Assembly (NCBI RefSeq): GCF_014596085.1
Contig: NZ_JACCJY010000001.1
Span: forward strand, 496,001-560,000
DNA length: 64,000 nucleotides
DNA from: Azospirillum tabaci
Lineage (GTDB): Bacteria > Pseudomonadota > Alphaproteobacteria > Azospirillales > Azospirillaceae
Direction of reading: 5' to 3'
Shown here: in pieces, positions 34,899-43,613 of the stretch
How the letters are laid out: each line of letters starts with the position of its first letter
Position numbering within the stretch: the first letter of the stretch is position 1
The notes under the pieces: model-generated
What the model was told of the DNA's origin: nothing
What the model saw: the letters and a program-made list of their open reading frames with translations, nothing else
Databases searched by the model: none
Made by a program: the position numbers and the translations under genes

Positions 34899-36968
34899 TC
34901 AGTGGATGCTGCCGCCGTCCGGACCGCCGTCCTTGCTGTTTTGGGCCAGCTCCCGCTCGCGCAGATAGTCCTCGGTCGTGCGCGGCGCGCGCGGCGCGCC
35001 GAGCGCGAAGGGCGAGTCCCCCCGCTCGAACTGGTCGACGACGCGGCAGTCGCCGCACATCCGCATGCGGTCGGCGGCCTCCGGCGTGGCGAACATGGCG
35101 TGCCGCCCGGCCAGCACCGCCATGATCTTGTCGATGGAGGACTTGGTGGCGAAGGGCTTGCCGCACTTGACGCAGCAGAAGGGCTCCTCCTCCTTCAGCA
35201 CCTTGGCGCCGCGGGCGCTGTCGCGGAAATCGATCTCCGGGACCAGCGCGATGACCTTCTCCGGACAGGTCGTCTTGCACAGGCCGCACTGCACGCAGGC
35301 ATCCTGCGAGAAGGACAGCATCGGCTTGTCGGCGTTGTCGAGCAGCGCCCCGGTCGGGCAGGCGCCGACGCAGGACAGGCAGAGCGTGCAGCCTTCCACC
35401 GTCACCTGGACCCGCCCGAAGGGGGCGCCCGGCGGCAGAGGCAGGACCTCGACCGGCTCCGGTGCCACCTTGTGCAGGTGGCGCAGCGCCAGCATGGTGA
35501 CGGTGCGCTTGCCACCCATCGGCAGGAACGAGCCGGGGGCGGGAGCGTCCTCGCGCGGCAGGCTCCACAGCTCCGCCGCCACCGCGTCGGGATCCTGGGC
35601 GTCGATGATCGACACCCGGCCCGAGCCGTAGCCAAGACCCGCCATCGCCGTCTCCGCCAGACCGATCTGGCTGGCCAGCCCCGCCGTTTCGCCGGCGTTG
35701 CCCGGCCCGACCAGAACGCGCACCCGCGCCGCGCCATAGGCGAGCGCCGCCGCGAACACGTCGAAGCCGAGCTGCGTCACCTCGTTCACCGCGAAGGGCA
35801 GGACGCGGGCCGGCAGGCCACGGCCGTACCGCGCGATCAGCGAGATCATCTCGTCGCCGTGCCGCGGGTCGTGGACGAGCAGGACCGGCTCCGTCCCGCC
35901 GGCCTTGGCGTAGGAGGAGAGCAGCGTGCGCAGCCGCTCGTAGACCGTTTGGAGCGGCGGCAGGGCGTAGGTGCTGGCCCCCGTCGGGCAGACCGAGGCG
36001 CAGGAGCCGCAGCCGGCGCAGATGTGCGGGTCGATCGCCACATGGTCGCCGTTCGGCGTGATGGCGCCGGTCGGGCAGACCTCCAGGCAGCGGGTGCAGC
36101 CGGTCTTGCGGCTGCGCGAATGGGCGCAGAGGTCGGCCTTGAAGTCGATGTAGCGCGGCTTCTCGAACTCGCCGACCAGATCGGCGGCCTCGAACACCGC
36201 CTTGGCGACGGCGGCGGGGCTCTCCGGGTCGGGGCGCAGGTAGCCGTCGCGCTTGCCGTGCGCGGGGAACAGAGGGGCGCCGCCGGTCAGGTCCACGATG
36301 ACGTCGCAGCGCGAGGCGGCGCCGTGCCGCGGCGGCTCGAAGCCGAGGACGGCGCGCGAGGCCGGGATGGCCGGGGCGTAGTCGTCCACCACGATCTCGA
36401 AGTTGCCGAGCCAGCCCTTGGCGGCGCGGATGGTTCCCTTGAACACAGGCACGTCCATGACGCGCGGCGGGGCGACGTCCTTCGGGGACTTCAGCAGAAC
36501 GGTCACGTCCAGGCTGCCGGACAGCTGCCGGGCCACCTCGATGGCGCGCTCGTCGGTGCCGTAGACCAGCGCGGTGCCTTCCGACGCCAGGGTGATGGTG
36601 CCGGTCGGCGGGATGTCCATCGCCGCCTCGGCCAGCAGGGCGGCGATCTTCGGCCCCGCGAGCGCGCCCTCGTCCGACCAGCCGGCACGCTCGCGGATGT
36701 TGGTGAAGGCCAAGGCGGCGTCGGGGTTGTCCTGGGCCGCGATCTCCGCGAACAGCGGGGCTTCCTGGGTGCAGGCGACGAGCAGCGGAGCGCCCTCCGC
36801 CACGCGCGCCTCGAACCGGTCGAGCTGGGTGCGGCAGAGCTGGGTGGCGACCGACAAATCGCCCTCCGCCCCCGCCGCGGCCCCGCAGGCCCTGGCCAAC
36901 GCCTTGCCGTCGAGCGCCATGCTGTGGGCGCAGTCGCAGACGAGCACCGTCCGGCCGTTGATCTTCAT
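34899..36968 (-). CDS. Multi-cluster 4Fe-4S ferredoxin-type protein (formate-dehydrogenase associated type)
   Basis: 689 residues. Cys motifs: CTRCLEVCPTG and CAGCGSCASVCPTG (near 290-335), then CTLCLSCVGACPTG and CVQCGLCKTTCPE (near 530-575), i.e. four 4Fe-4S clusters; two extra CxxC pairs follow at CCVKCG and MCGDC. The N-terminal 270 residues have a Rossmann-like flow and a CDCAHSMALDG start. Orthologues in alphaproteobacteria lie beside formate dehydrogenase and TorD-type genes; none follows here. Likely an electron-transfer hub for a Mo enzyme, but that is inference from families elsewhere. Confidence 0.85.
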   Translation of the reverse strand: MKINGRTVLVCDCAHSMALDGKALARACGAAAGAEGDLSVATQLCRTQLDRFEARVAEGAPLLVACTQEAPLFAEIAAQDNPDAALAFTNIRERAGWSDEGALAGPKIAALLAEAAMDIPPTGTITLASEGTALVYGTDERAIEVARQLSGSLDVTVLLKSPKDVAPPRVMDVPVFKGTIRAAKGWLGNFEIVVDDYAPAIPASRAVLGFEPPRHGAASRCDVIVDLTGGAPLFPAHGKRDGYLRPDPESPAAVAKAVFEAADLVGEFEKPRYIDFKADLCAHSRSRKTGCTRCLEVCPTGAITPNGDHVAIDPHICAGCGSCASVCPTGASTYALPPLQTVYERLRTLLSSYAKAGGTEPVLLVHDPRHGDEMISLIARYGRGLPARVLPFAVNEVTQLGFDVFAAALAYGAARVRVLVGPGNAGETAGLASQIGLAETAMAGLGYGSGRVSIIDAQDPDAVAAELWSLPREDAPAPGSFLPMGGKRTVTMLALRHLHKVAPEPVEVLPLPPGAPFGRVQVTVEGCTLCLSCVGACPTGALLDNADKPMLSFSQDACVQCGLCKTTCPEKVIALVPEIDFRDSARGAKVLKEEEPFCCVKCGKPFATKSSIDKIMAVLAGRHAMFATPEAADRMRMCGDCRVVDQFERGDSPFALGAPRAPRTTEDYLRERELAQNSKDGGPDGGSIH

Positions 36969-37108
36969 CGCTTCAAACCCCTTGCCCTAAAGCCCTGATG
37001 CAAACCGCAGGTTCCATTTCTGTACATATCGGCTGGGTGGCATGGTTGCGACAGCAAAATGCGTGCGGCAGGATGGTGGCCTTATCCATCCTTCGGATTC
37101 CCCCGGCC

Positions 37109-37672
37109 ATGACCAGCGCCCCCACCGTCCGCGACGCCCGCATTGACGACGTTCCCGCCTTCCGGCGGATCTACGAACACCATGTCCTGCACGGCGTCGG
37201 CACCTTCGAGGAGGAGCCCCCCGACGCGGCGGAGCTGGAAACCCGCTTCCGCGCCATCACCGGCGCCGGGCTGCCGTGGCTGGTGGCGGAGCGCGACGGG
37301 GAGATCCTGGGCTACGCCTACGGCAGCGCCTATCACGTCCGCTCCGCCTACCGCTTCACCATCCAGGATTCCGTCTACATCGCGGAGGAGGCGCGCGGCC
37401 AGGGCCTCGGGCGCCTGCTGCTCCAGGCGCTGATCGACCGCTGCGTGGAGCAGGGCTACCGCCAGATGGTGGCGCTGGTCGGCGGGTCGGAGAACGCCGG
37501 CTCCATCGGGCTGCACACCGCCTTGGGCTTCCGCACCTGCGGCGTGGTCGAGGCCGTGGGGTTGAAGTTCGGGCGCTGGCTGGATGTGGTCATGATGCAA
37601 AAGGATCTGGGCGCGGGCCGGTCGGACATACCGGAGGGCAAGGGGCCGAGCCAGCCGGTGGCGGTGCGTTAG
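37109..37672 (+). CDS. GNAT N-acetyltransferase (phosphinothricin-acetyltransferase-like)
   Basis: 187 residues. TVRDARIDDVPAFRRIYEHHV at the start, DSVYIAEEARGQGLGRLLLQ for acetyl-CoA binding (R/Q-x-x-G-x-G/A), and ENAGSIGLHTALGFRTCG are the marks of the Pat/Bar/YncA-type GNATs, which acetylate phosphinothricin or methionine sulfone/sulfoximine. The C-terminal 20 residues are an unstructured tail. Its stop overlaps the REC-HPt gene by four bases on the opposite strand. Confidence 0.85.
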   Translation: MTSAPTVRDARIDDVPAFRRIYEHHVLHGVGTFEEEPPDAAELETRFRAITGAGLPWLVAERDGEILGYAYGSAYHVRSAYRFTIQDSVYIAEEARGQGLGRLLLQALIDRCVEQGYRQMVALVGGSENAGSIGLHTALGFRTCGVVEAVGLKFGRWLDVVMMQKDLGAGRSDIPEGKGPSQPVAVR

Positions 37673-39543
37673 CCGCCGCTCCACCGGTCCAGGGCGGCGA
37701 GCGCCGGCGGAACGGCGGCATCCAGCGCGCGGCACAGAGCGCCGGGGTCGCCCTCGCCGGTGTCCAGGGCGCGCTCCAGCGCCTGCGCCGCGCCGCGCAG
37801 TGCCGGGCAGCCGTAGATGCCCGCCACCCCGGCGATCTTGTGGGCCATCGCTCCGGCGGTCGCCCGGTCCCCGGCGTTCCAGGCCTGCTCCAGGGCGGCG
37901 TGGTAGCCGCGCAGCGTGACGAGGGTGTTGGTCACCAGGGCGGCCACCCGCTCCGCCGGCAGATGCTCGCGCATCTGGCGGATGGCGTCCTCATTGAACA
38001 CGGGAAGGCCGGGCTCCCGGTCGGGTACGCCCGCGGCGGCGAATGTGGCACCGGAGCCGGTGGACAGGCGGTCCAGCAGGGCAGCCAGCGCGGGCACGCG
38101 CAGCGGCTTTTCCAGGACGGCATCGGCCCCCGCCGCCCGGCAGCGCTCCGTGGCGTCGGGCGTGGCGGAGGCGGTCAGCGCGACGATGCGCAGCCCAGCC
38201 GCCGCGGTTCCGGCGCCATCGGGGAGGGCGCGGATGCGGCGGGTCGCCTCGACCCCGTCCATGCCTGGCATCTGCATGTCCATCAGGACGAGGTCGTAGC
38301 GCTCCCGCTCCACCGCCGCCAGGGCGGCCCGCCCGTCGGCCACCACCGTCACCTCGTGACCGGCGCGGCGCAGCAGCATGGCCGCGGCCTGCTGGCTGAC
38401 CGGCTCGTCCTCCGCCAGAAGGACGCGCAGCGAGGGCGTTCCAGGCGGTGCGCCGGTCCGAACTGCCGGACCGGGCTGGGGGGGACGCGGGGCGCGGGTC
38501 CGCGCAACGCCCAGACCGGCCGCGAGGACCGCCAACCCGGCGACCAGCCCGACCCCGGCGGGAGCGGCGGCCGACAGATCCGCCCCGGTCCGGTGGATGG
38601 ATGCGTCCCCGTCCCGCAACCCGTCGCGCAGGGCCAGCGCGCCATGCCCGGCCCGCTGGGCGAGGTCCGTGGCGGTGCCGCGCAGCATCGTGGCGATCCC
38701 CGCCGCCTTGGCGGTCAGCGCCTCCTGCTCCTGCCGCAGGTCGAAAACGTTCTGCTCGTCCATTCCCAGCGCGACGAGCTGGCGCGCGGCGTCGGCGCGA
38801 CGCGGGCTCGCGGCGTCGATCGGCAGGTCGTTCAGCGCGTCGAACAGCGCCCCGGCGGCCTTGCGGAATTCGCCCCGTGCGGAAGTGGCCGGGAGCGGTG
38901 CCGTCGTGGCGGCAAGCAGCCGGAGAGCCAACGCCTGCCGCGAATCGTCGATCCGGCGTAGCGGTTCGCCGTCCAGCGGCGGCGTGCGCGAGCTGGCGAG
39001 CGCCTCCGCCAGCGCCTCGCTGCGGGCCGCCACCTGCTCGGCGAGGTCCTGTAGGCCGCGCTGCACGGTCAGACGGCGCTCCACCGTGGCGTTCAGCTCG
39101 TTCGCTTCCGCACGGATGGCCAGGGCGGCGAAGCGCAGCTCGGCACGCCACTCCTGCGGCAGGGTGTCCAGCGTGGCGCCGAGCTGGTGCGTCCTCTGGC
39201 GCAAGGCGTTGTGGGCAGCCAGCCGGCGCTGGGCGGTGCCCGCCGATTCCAGCTCGGCCGCGTTGGAGGACAGCCCGGCGGCCAGCTCCGCGACGCGCAT
39301 GAGGTCGAGCGCCTCGTCGAGGCTGCGGGCGGCTTGGCCGCGGGCGCGGGCGTCCATCTCGGCGAGGGCGAGCCAGACGGAGCCGCCGGCACCGGCACCG
39401 GTCAGCAGAGCGGCGAGGGCGAGCGCGGCGATCCAGCGGGCGCCGATCCAAGGAGCGCCGAACTTGGGGATGCCCATCCGCAGGCCGCGGTCTCGATGGT
39501 GCGTTTGCGCCGGGGCGGCTGGCCCGGCGTCCTGTGCGTGCAT
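37669..39543 (-). CDS. Membrane REC-HPt protein lacking a kinase domain
   Basis: 624 residues. TM1 at about 36-60 (WIAALALAALLTGAGAGGSVWL), a helical extracytoplasmic region (about 61-325) of the TorS/NIT-like type, TM2 near 325-345 (VGLVAGLAVLAAGLGVA), then a receiver domain (about 372-494, phospho-Asp422 in LVLMDMQMPGMDG, Lys in VLEKP) and an HPt domain (His568 in MAHKIAGVAGIYGC). In TorS-type proteins a HisKA and HATPase lie between TM2 and REC; here they are missing with no frame disruption. It may be a degenerate kinase or a membrane phosphotransfer hub. Start at 39543; ATG 39477 possible. Confidence 0.85.
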   Translation of the reverse strand: MHAQDAGPAAPAQTHHRDRGLRMGIPKFGAPWIGARWIAALALAALLTGAGAGGSVWLALAEMDARARGQAARSLDEALDLMRVAELAAGLSSNAAELESAGTAQRRLAAHNALRQRTHQLGATLDTLPQEWRAELRFAALAIRAEANELNATVERRLTVQRGLQDLAEQVAARSEALAEALASSRTPPLDGEPLRRIDDSRQALALRLLAATTAPLPATSARGEFRKAAGALFDALNDLPIDAASPRRADAARQLVALGMDEQNVFDLRQEQEALTAKAAGIATMLRGTATDLAQRAGHGALALRDGLRDGDASIHRTGADLSAAAPAGVGLVAGLAVLAAGLGVARTRAPRPPQPGPAVRTGAPPGTPSLRVLLAEDEPVSQQAAAMLLRRAGHEVTVVADGRAALAAVERERYDLVLMDMQMPGMDGVEATRRIRALPDGAGTAAAGLRIVALTASATPDATERCRAAGADAVLEKPLRVPALAALLDRLSTGSGATFAAAGVPDREPGLPVFNEDAIRQMREHLPAERVAALVTNTLVTLRGYHAALEQAWNAGDRATAGAMAHKIAGVAGIYGCPALRGAAQALERALDTGEGDPGALCRALDAAVPPALAALDRWSGG

Positions 39544-39652
39544 GTCCGCCCGCTCGTTCCCGTTCGTGGCGCAGATTACATCGGCTTGGCGGGGCTTTGC
39601 CAAGGACCTTCGGCAAGGACCTTCGGGTGGATGGAGCGGTCGCGCCGTGCGC

Positions 39653-40135
39653 TCACACCGGCGAGGTGTCCTGGGTCCAGGATGGGTCCTCGATCCGGTG
39701 CAGACGCCCAGCCCCGGTGAGCGCGGCGCGCAGGGTCAGCGCCTTGCGCCGCGCCGGCGCCAACCGATGTTCCGGCGCCTCGCGCAGGATTTCCGCGCCA
39801 TAGGCGTCGGCCACCATCAGGCCGCAGTCGTCGGGGATCAGCTCCGCCGGGAAGGCGTCGTCCACCGCGAAGTAGAAGACGTCGCACCAATCCCGGTATT
39901 CCGGCCATTTCTGGTCGGCCCGGAAGTCTGCCACGCAGCTTTTCACCTCGACGATGACGACGGTGCCGGAACCGTCCATCGCCAGTACGTCGGCGCGGCG
40001 TCCGCTGGCCAGCCGGAACTCCGCCATGCTGACGAATCCGCGCGCCGCCAGCGCGCGGCGCACCCCGCGGAAGATCGGGACGGCGCCGCTCGCCGGGATC
40101 GGCCTCTCGTCGCCCTGCAACAGGATATCGACCAT
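39653..40135 (-). CDS. mmcB: MmcB family DNA repair protein
   Basis: 160 residues with the MmcB/PF06319 domain: RGVRRALAARGFVSMAEFRL, SGRRADVLAMDGSGTVVIVEVKSC (a PD-(D/E)xK-type core with D...EVK), and DWCDVFYFAVDDAF. In Caulobacter the mmc genes are induced by mitomycin C and belong to the SOS response. Consistent with that, a GTTC-N7-GTTC box lies 9 bp upstream of the start codon. Start ATG 40135 (MVDILLQGDERP); no clear Shine-Dalgarno. The frame upstream reads tandem repeat and is ignored. Confidence 0.88.
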   Translation of the reverse strand: MVDILLQGDERPIPASGAVPIFRGVRRALAARGFVSMAEFRLASGRRADVLAMDGSGTVVIVEVKSCVADFRADQKWPEYRDWCDVFYFAVDDAFPAELIPDDCGLMVADAYGAEILREAPEHRLAPARRKALTLRAALTGAGRLHRIEDPSWTQDTSPV

Positions 40136-40143
40136 TTGAAACG

Positions 40144-40158
40144 GAACAGTTCGGGAAC
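40144..40158 (-). promoter_or_regulatory. LexA-type SOS box at mmcB
   Basis: GAAC-AGTTCGG-GAAC, i.e. GTTC-N7-GTTC in the gene's direction, the alphaproteobacterial LexA consensus. It sits directly after a plausible -10, so a bound repressor would cover the transcription start. Confidence 0.8.
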
Positions 40159-40166
40159 GAAGCGGC

Positions 40167-40195
40167 ACAATGACTTGGCGTCGCGCCTTTGCCAA
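40167..40195 (-). promoter_or_regulatory. Predicted promoter of mmcB
   Basis: Minus strand TTGGCA (40195-40190), a 17-bp spacer, then CATTGT (40172-40167). The start would be near 40160, right at the LexA box. Confidence 0.5.
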
Positions 40196-40229
40196 GGGAC
40201 TTTTGCCGAATCCGGACCGCGCGAAAGGG

Positions 40230-41651
40230 TCAGGCGCGCGCGACGGCGTGAGGCATGCCGTGGGGGGCGGCCCCGTGAGAGGCGGCCCCGTGAGAGGCGG
40301 CCCCGTGAGAGGCGGCATGAGGCAGGCTGCGCCGCGGCGGGAACATCAGAATGGCCGTCGTGCCCGCGCCGGGTTCGCTGTAGAGGTCGAGCCGGCCGCC
40401 ATGCATCTCCATCAGTCGCTTGACCACGGGCAGGCCGATGCCCGTCCCGGTGGCGCCGCGGGGGACGGCCATGTCGGTGCGGCCGAAGGGCTCGAGGACG
40501 CGGGCCAACTCGTCCTCGGCGATTCCGGCGCCGGTGTCGGCCACCATCAGCCCGATTCCGCCGTCCGGCATGGGGCTGGCCGACACCATCACCTGCCCGC
40601 CCGACGGGGTGAACTTCACCGCGTTGGACAGAAGGTTGGTCAGCATCCGCTGAAGCGCACGGGCGTCGCCGTAGAGCAAGGGAAGGTCGCCGGACAGATC
40701 CTCTCCGATGTCCACGCCGCGGGCCGCCGCCTTGTCGCCCACCTGAGCCAGCGCCTGGCGGGCGGCGTCGGCCACGTTGATGGCCTCCTCCAGCATTTCC
40801 GTCCGGGTGGTCTCGCTCTGCGACAGATCGAGGATGCCGTCGATCAGCGACAGAAGATGCGTGCCGCTGGCGTGGATGTCCGCGGCGTAGCTGCGGTAGC
40901 GGGGGGAGCCGAGCGGGCCGAAGGTTTCCGCCAGCAACACCTCGGAAAAGCCCAGAACCGCGTTCAGCGGGGTGCGCAGCTCGTGACTCATGTGCGCCAG
41001 GAATTCCGCCTTGGCCCGGTGGGCGCGGTCCGATTCCGGCACGGCGGGGATCTCGGAGCCAAGCTCCACGAGGGACACGCAGACGGTCGGCGCCGTGCGG
41101 CGGGCGCTGGGAGGGGCGACGCTGAGGGGAGCGGTGTCGAGCGGTGTGGCGGCGATCCGCCAGCGCGCGCCGCCGGGAGCGATCACCAGGCGGCGCACCG
41201 CTTGCTTTTCCATCAGGCAGTCGGCGAGACAGGCGAACAGACCGGCCCCCTCGCCATCCTGGAGATCGTCGGCGCGCAGCCGGCGCCCGGCCAGGGGATG
41301 CCCGAACAGCCGCTCCGCCGCGCGGTTGGCCGTCAGCCATTCGAAATCATCGACGGCGCCCGTGTCGTCCTGGATCGCGGCCAGCACGCCGATGCCGTCG
41401 GCGAGCGCCGCCAGCGCCGCACCCATCAGGGCATCGCCGACCAAGGAGTGATTGGCCAAGGAGTCACTGGCCAAGGAGTCACCGGCCAGTGCATTGCCGC
41501 TCGAATCGTTCCCGCCCGGCTTGCGACCGTCCAAAAGCGCGACAGGGTCCGTGCCAGCCGGCGTTGCCGCCTCCGGTTGTCGGTCGCGGAAAGGGGGTTC
41601 GGTCACGGCATCCATTGGTCGGATAGTCGAAAAATTTTGAGGAACATGCAA
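40230..41651 (-). CDS. Soluble sensor histidine kinase
   Basis: 473 residues (461 if the ATG at 41615 is used). A PAS-like sensor (about 75-200) is followed by HisKA with His223 in AHMSHELRTPLNAVLGFSE, and a HATPase with NLLSNAVKFT, DTGAGI and GTGIGLPVV. No membrane segment. The ends are odd: a 15-bp tandem repeat codes for AASHG-like units at the C-terminus (40266-40317) and another codes SLA-SDSLA-type units near residue 60 (41439-41486). The next gene upstream is divergent, sharing a promoter region. Confidence 0.88.
   Translation of the reverse strand: MHVPQNFSTIRPMDAVTEPPFRDRQPEAATPAGTDPVALLDGRKPGGNDSSGNALAGDSLASDSLANHSLVGDALMGAALAALADGIGVLAAIQDDTGAVDDFEWLTANRAAERLFGHPLAGRRLRADDLQDGEGAGLFACLADCLMEKQAVRRLVIAPGGARWRIAATPLDTAPLSVAPPSARRTAPTVCVSLVELGSEIPAVPESDRAHRAKAEFLAHMSHELRTPLNAVLGFSEVLLAETFGPLGSPRYRSYAADIHASGTHLLSLIDGILDLSQSETTRTEMLEEAINVADAARQALAQVGDKAAARGVDIGEDLSGDLPLLYGDARALQRMLTNLLSNAVKFTPSGGQVMVSASPMPDGGIGLMVADTGAGIAEDELARVLEPFGRTDMAVPRGATGTGIGLPVVKRLMEMHGGRLDLYSEPGAGTTAILMFPPRRSLPHAASHGAASHGAASHGAAPHGMPHAVARA
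40266..40317. repeat. 15-bp tandem repeat in kinase C-terminus
   Basis: ggcggccccgtgaga is repeated three times plus a partial copy. As the unit is a multiple of three, copy-number change keeps the frame and only lengthens an ASHGA tail. Confidence 0.9.
41439..41486. repeat. 15-bp tandem repeat in kinase N-terminal linker
   Basis: Unit ccaaggagtcactgg-like repeated three times with small changes, also in frame, coding DSLA repeats. Confidence 0.75.
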
Positions 41652-41719
41652 CCAACAAATTGCGACAACCTCTGTCGTTACTATGGCATCCCAGGGGATT
41701 CCCGCGGCCTTTTCTTGAC

Positions 41720-41729
41720 TTTTATATAA
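41720..41729. promoter_or_regulatory. AT-rich palindrome between divergent kinases
   Basis: TTTATATAAA lies in the 128-bp gap between the kinase genes at 41651 (-) and 41780 (+). It is one of the few AT-only stretches in the window and likely part of the promoter(s); TTGACT immediately precedes it on the plus strand. Confidence 0.35.
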
Positions 41730-41779
41730 AAATGCGCGGAACTGTTCGCAGGGCCAGCGGCCACGGGTGCTGATGCCGG

Positions 41780-43369
41780 ATGTCCTGCCGAATAGTTCTG
41801 TCGGTGGTCGGACGAACGGTGGGCTTGATCCTGAACGCCGCTTCCGTAGCCTGTTCGCAAGGGACCGCTTCCGGTCACCAGGAAACCGCGTGCACGCAGC
41901 AGGGGGCGCCGCCCGTGACGAGCGAAGGAGCTTATCCGCATGGCGTGGGACGGCATGGCGCGGTCCTGGTCTTCGACGCCGACGACCGGCTGACCGCCTG
42001 GAACGAGGCGGCGGAGGCGCTGGCCGGTGCCGGCGGCCTTCTCGTCCGGGGCGCCCTGCCGGAAGCGCTGGCGCCGCTGTTCCGCGGCCTGCCGCCCGGC
42101 CACACCGTCACCGACTGGCCGCTCAGCGGGGGCGGGTTCGTCCGCCGCACCGCCGGAGAAGACGCCGCGGCAGGCGGGACCGCGGTCGGCGCCGACCTGT
42201 CGGGCCGCCTGTTCGCCGCGGCCAGCCACGATCTGCGCCAGCCGCTGGCCGCGCTGTCGCTCCTGCTTGGAGCCTTGGAGGGGCGTCTCGAGGGAGCCGC
42301 AAGCGGTGGCAAGGGGGCGGCGGGGCGGACCGGGACCCTCGCCGACCCGGCGGCGCGCGACCTGCTGAACGCCATGGGCAACGCGGTGCAGTCGCTGCGT
42401 GGGATGGTGGACGGGCATTTCGATCTCGTGCGGCTGGAGGCCGGTCTGGTGCAGCCGGACATCGGCACGCCCGTGGTCAACGGCATCCTGACGCGCATGG
42501 CGCTCGACGCGGCCCCGCGCTTCGACGGGCGCGGGCTGCGCTTCTCGGTTCTGCCCTGCTCGGTGCGGATCGCCACCGACGCCTCGCTTCTGGAGCGCAT
42601 CCTCCAGGGATTCGTCGCCAGCGCCCTGCGCCACACGGAGCGAGGCCGGGTCGTGCTCGGCTGCCGCCGCCAGGGGGCGGATCTGCGGATTGAACTGTGG
42701 TCCACCGATCGCGGCCTGCTGCCGGACCAGCTGCGCGCCCTACGGGAGGAGTTCCAGCGCCCGGACGGGTCCGGCGATCCGTCGGCGATCGACCTTGGCC
42801 TGCGGCTCGCCTGCGGGCTGGCCCGGCGGTTGGGGCACCGGCTGGAGGTGGATTCGGCCCCCGGCCGCGGCACGATGCTGGCGGTTCTGGTGCCGCGGGC
42901 GGTGGACGGCGCGGACGAACCACCCTCCGCCGGGGAAACCGGCCCCGCCGATGCCGCCGCTCCCGCTCCCGGCGCGGACGTCAGCCGCGCCCGCGTGCTG
43001 GTCATCGAGGACGACCCGATGGTGCTGGAGGCGCTGGGCGCGCTGCTCGGCCAATGGGGCTGCGCGGTGGTTGCCGCGGATTCGGTGGACGCCGCGCTGG
43101 AGCGGCTGGGTCCCGGCCCGCAGCCGCCCGACCTCGTCATCTCCGACCTGCGGTTGAAGGGGGCGATGAACGGGATCGTCGCCATCCGCCAGATCGGCAA
43201 GGCCCTCGACGCCACGCTGCCCGGGCTGATCCTGACCGGTGACACCGACCCGATGCGCCTGCGCGAGGCGCGGCTGTCCGGCTATCCGTTGCTCCACAAG
43301 CCGGTGGCGCCGATGGCCCTGCGGGGGGCCGTGGCGCGGCTTCTCGGCCGCGAGCGGCTGAAGTCCTGA
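41780..43369 (+). CDS. Hybrid histidine kinase homologue with degenerate ATP site (probable pseudokinase)
   Basis: 529 residues. The HisKA is intact (His150 in AAASHDLRQPLAALSL) and the C-terminal receiver is intact (Asp456 in VISDLRL, LHKP lysine). The HATPase between them is not: the N-box Asn is Ser281 (FVASALRHT), the G1 box DTGxGIP reads STDRGLLP (308-315), and the G2 box has become IDLGLRLACGLA. It is thus unlikely to bind ATP, yet the frame is open and composition is normal. May act as a phosphatase, a dimer partner, or a receiver scaffold. Start uncertain: ATG 41780 used; a GTG near 41915 would also give a full HisKA. Confidence 0.85.
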   Translation: MSCRIVLSVVGRTVGLILNAASVACSQGTASGHQETACTQQGAPPVTSEGAYPHGVGRHGAVLVFDADDRLTAWNEAAEALAGAGGLLVRGALPEALAPLFRGLPPGHTVTDWPLSGGGFVRRTAGEDAAAGGTAVGADLSGRLFAAASHDLRQPLAALSLLLGALEGRLEGAASGGKGAAGRTGTLADPAARDLLNAMGNAVQSLRGMVDGHFDLVRLEAGLVQPDIGTPVVNGILTRMALDAAPRFDGRGLRFSVLPCSVRIATDASLLERILQGFVASALRHTERGRVVLGCRRQGADLRIELWSTDRGLLPDQLRALREEFQRPDGSGDPSAIDLGLRLACGLARRLGHRLEVDSAPGRGTMLAVLVPRAVDGADEPPSAGETGPADAAAPAPGADVSRARVLVIEDDPMVLEALGALLGQWGCAVVAADSVDAALERLGPGPQPPDLVISDLRLKGAMNGIVAIRQIGKALDATLPGLILTGDTDPMRLREARLSGYPLLHKPVAPMALRGAVARLLGRERLKS

Positions 43370-43613
43370 CAAGGTTTCGGGTCGCTCTCACTTGCACAGT
43401 GCCGCGCTGTGTCTTGTATTTCAGGATTGACATCGAAATGAGGGCGCAATCCCGCTTCAAGTGACAATCAATAGTCGGCGCCTTGCGTGTTCTCCCCGGA
43501 ACAGACTATCCATTTGGGAGGATAATGGCTTTTCCATTATCGAGGCGCGGGGCCGCTTGCTATAGTCGAACGATCCGACGAATTCGGTGAAAAGGCCGTT
43601 GGGAACGGGTGGC

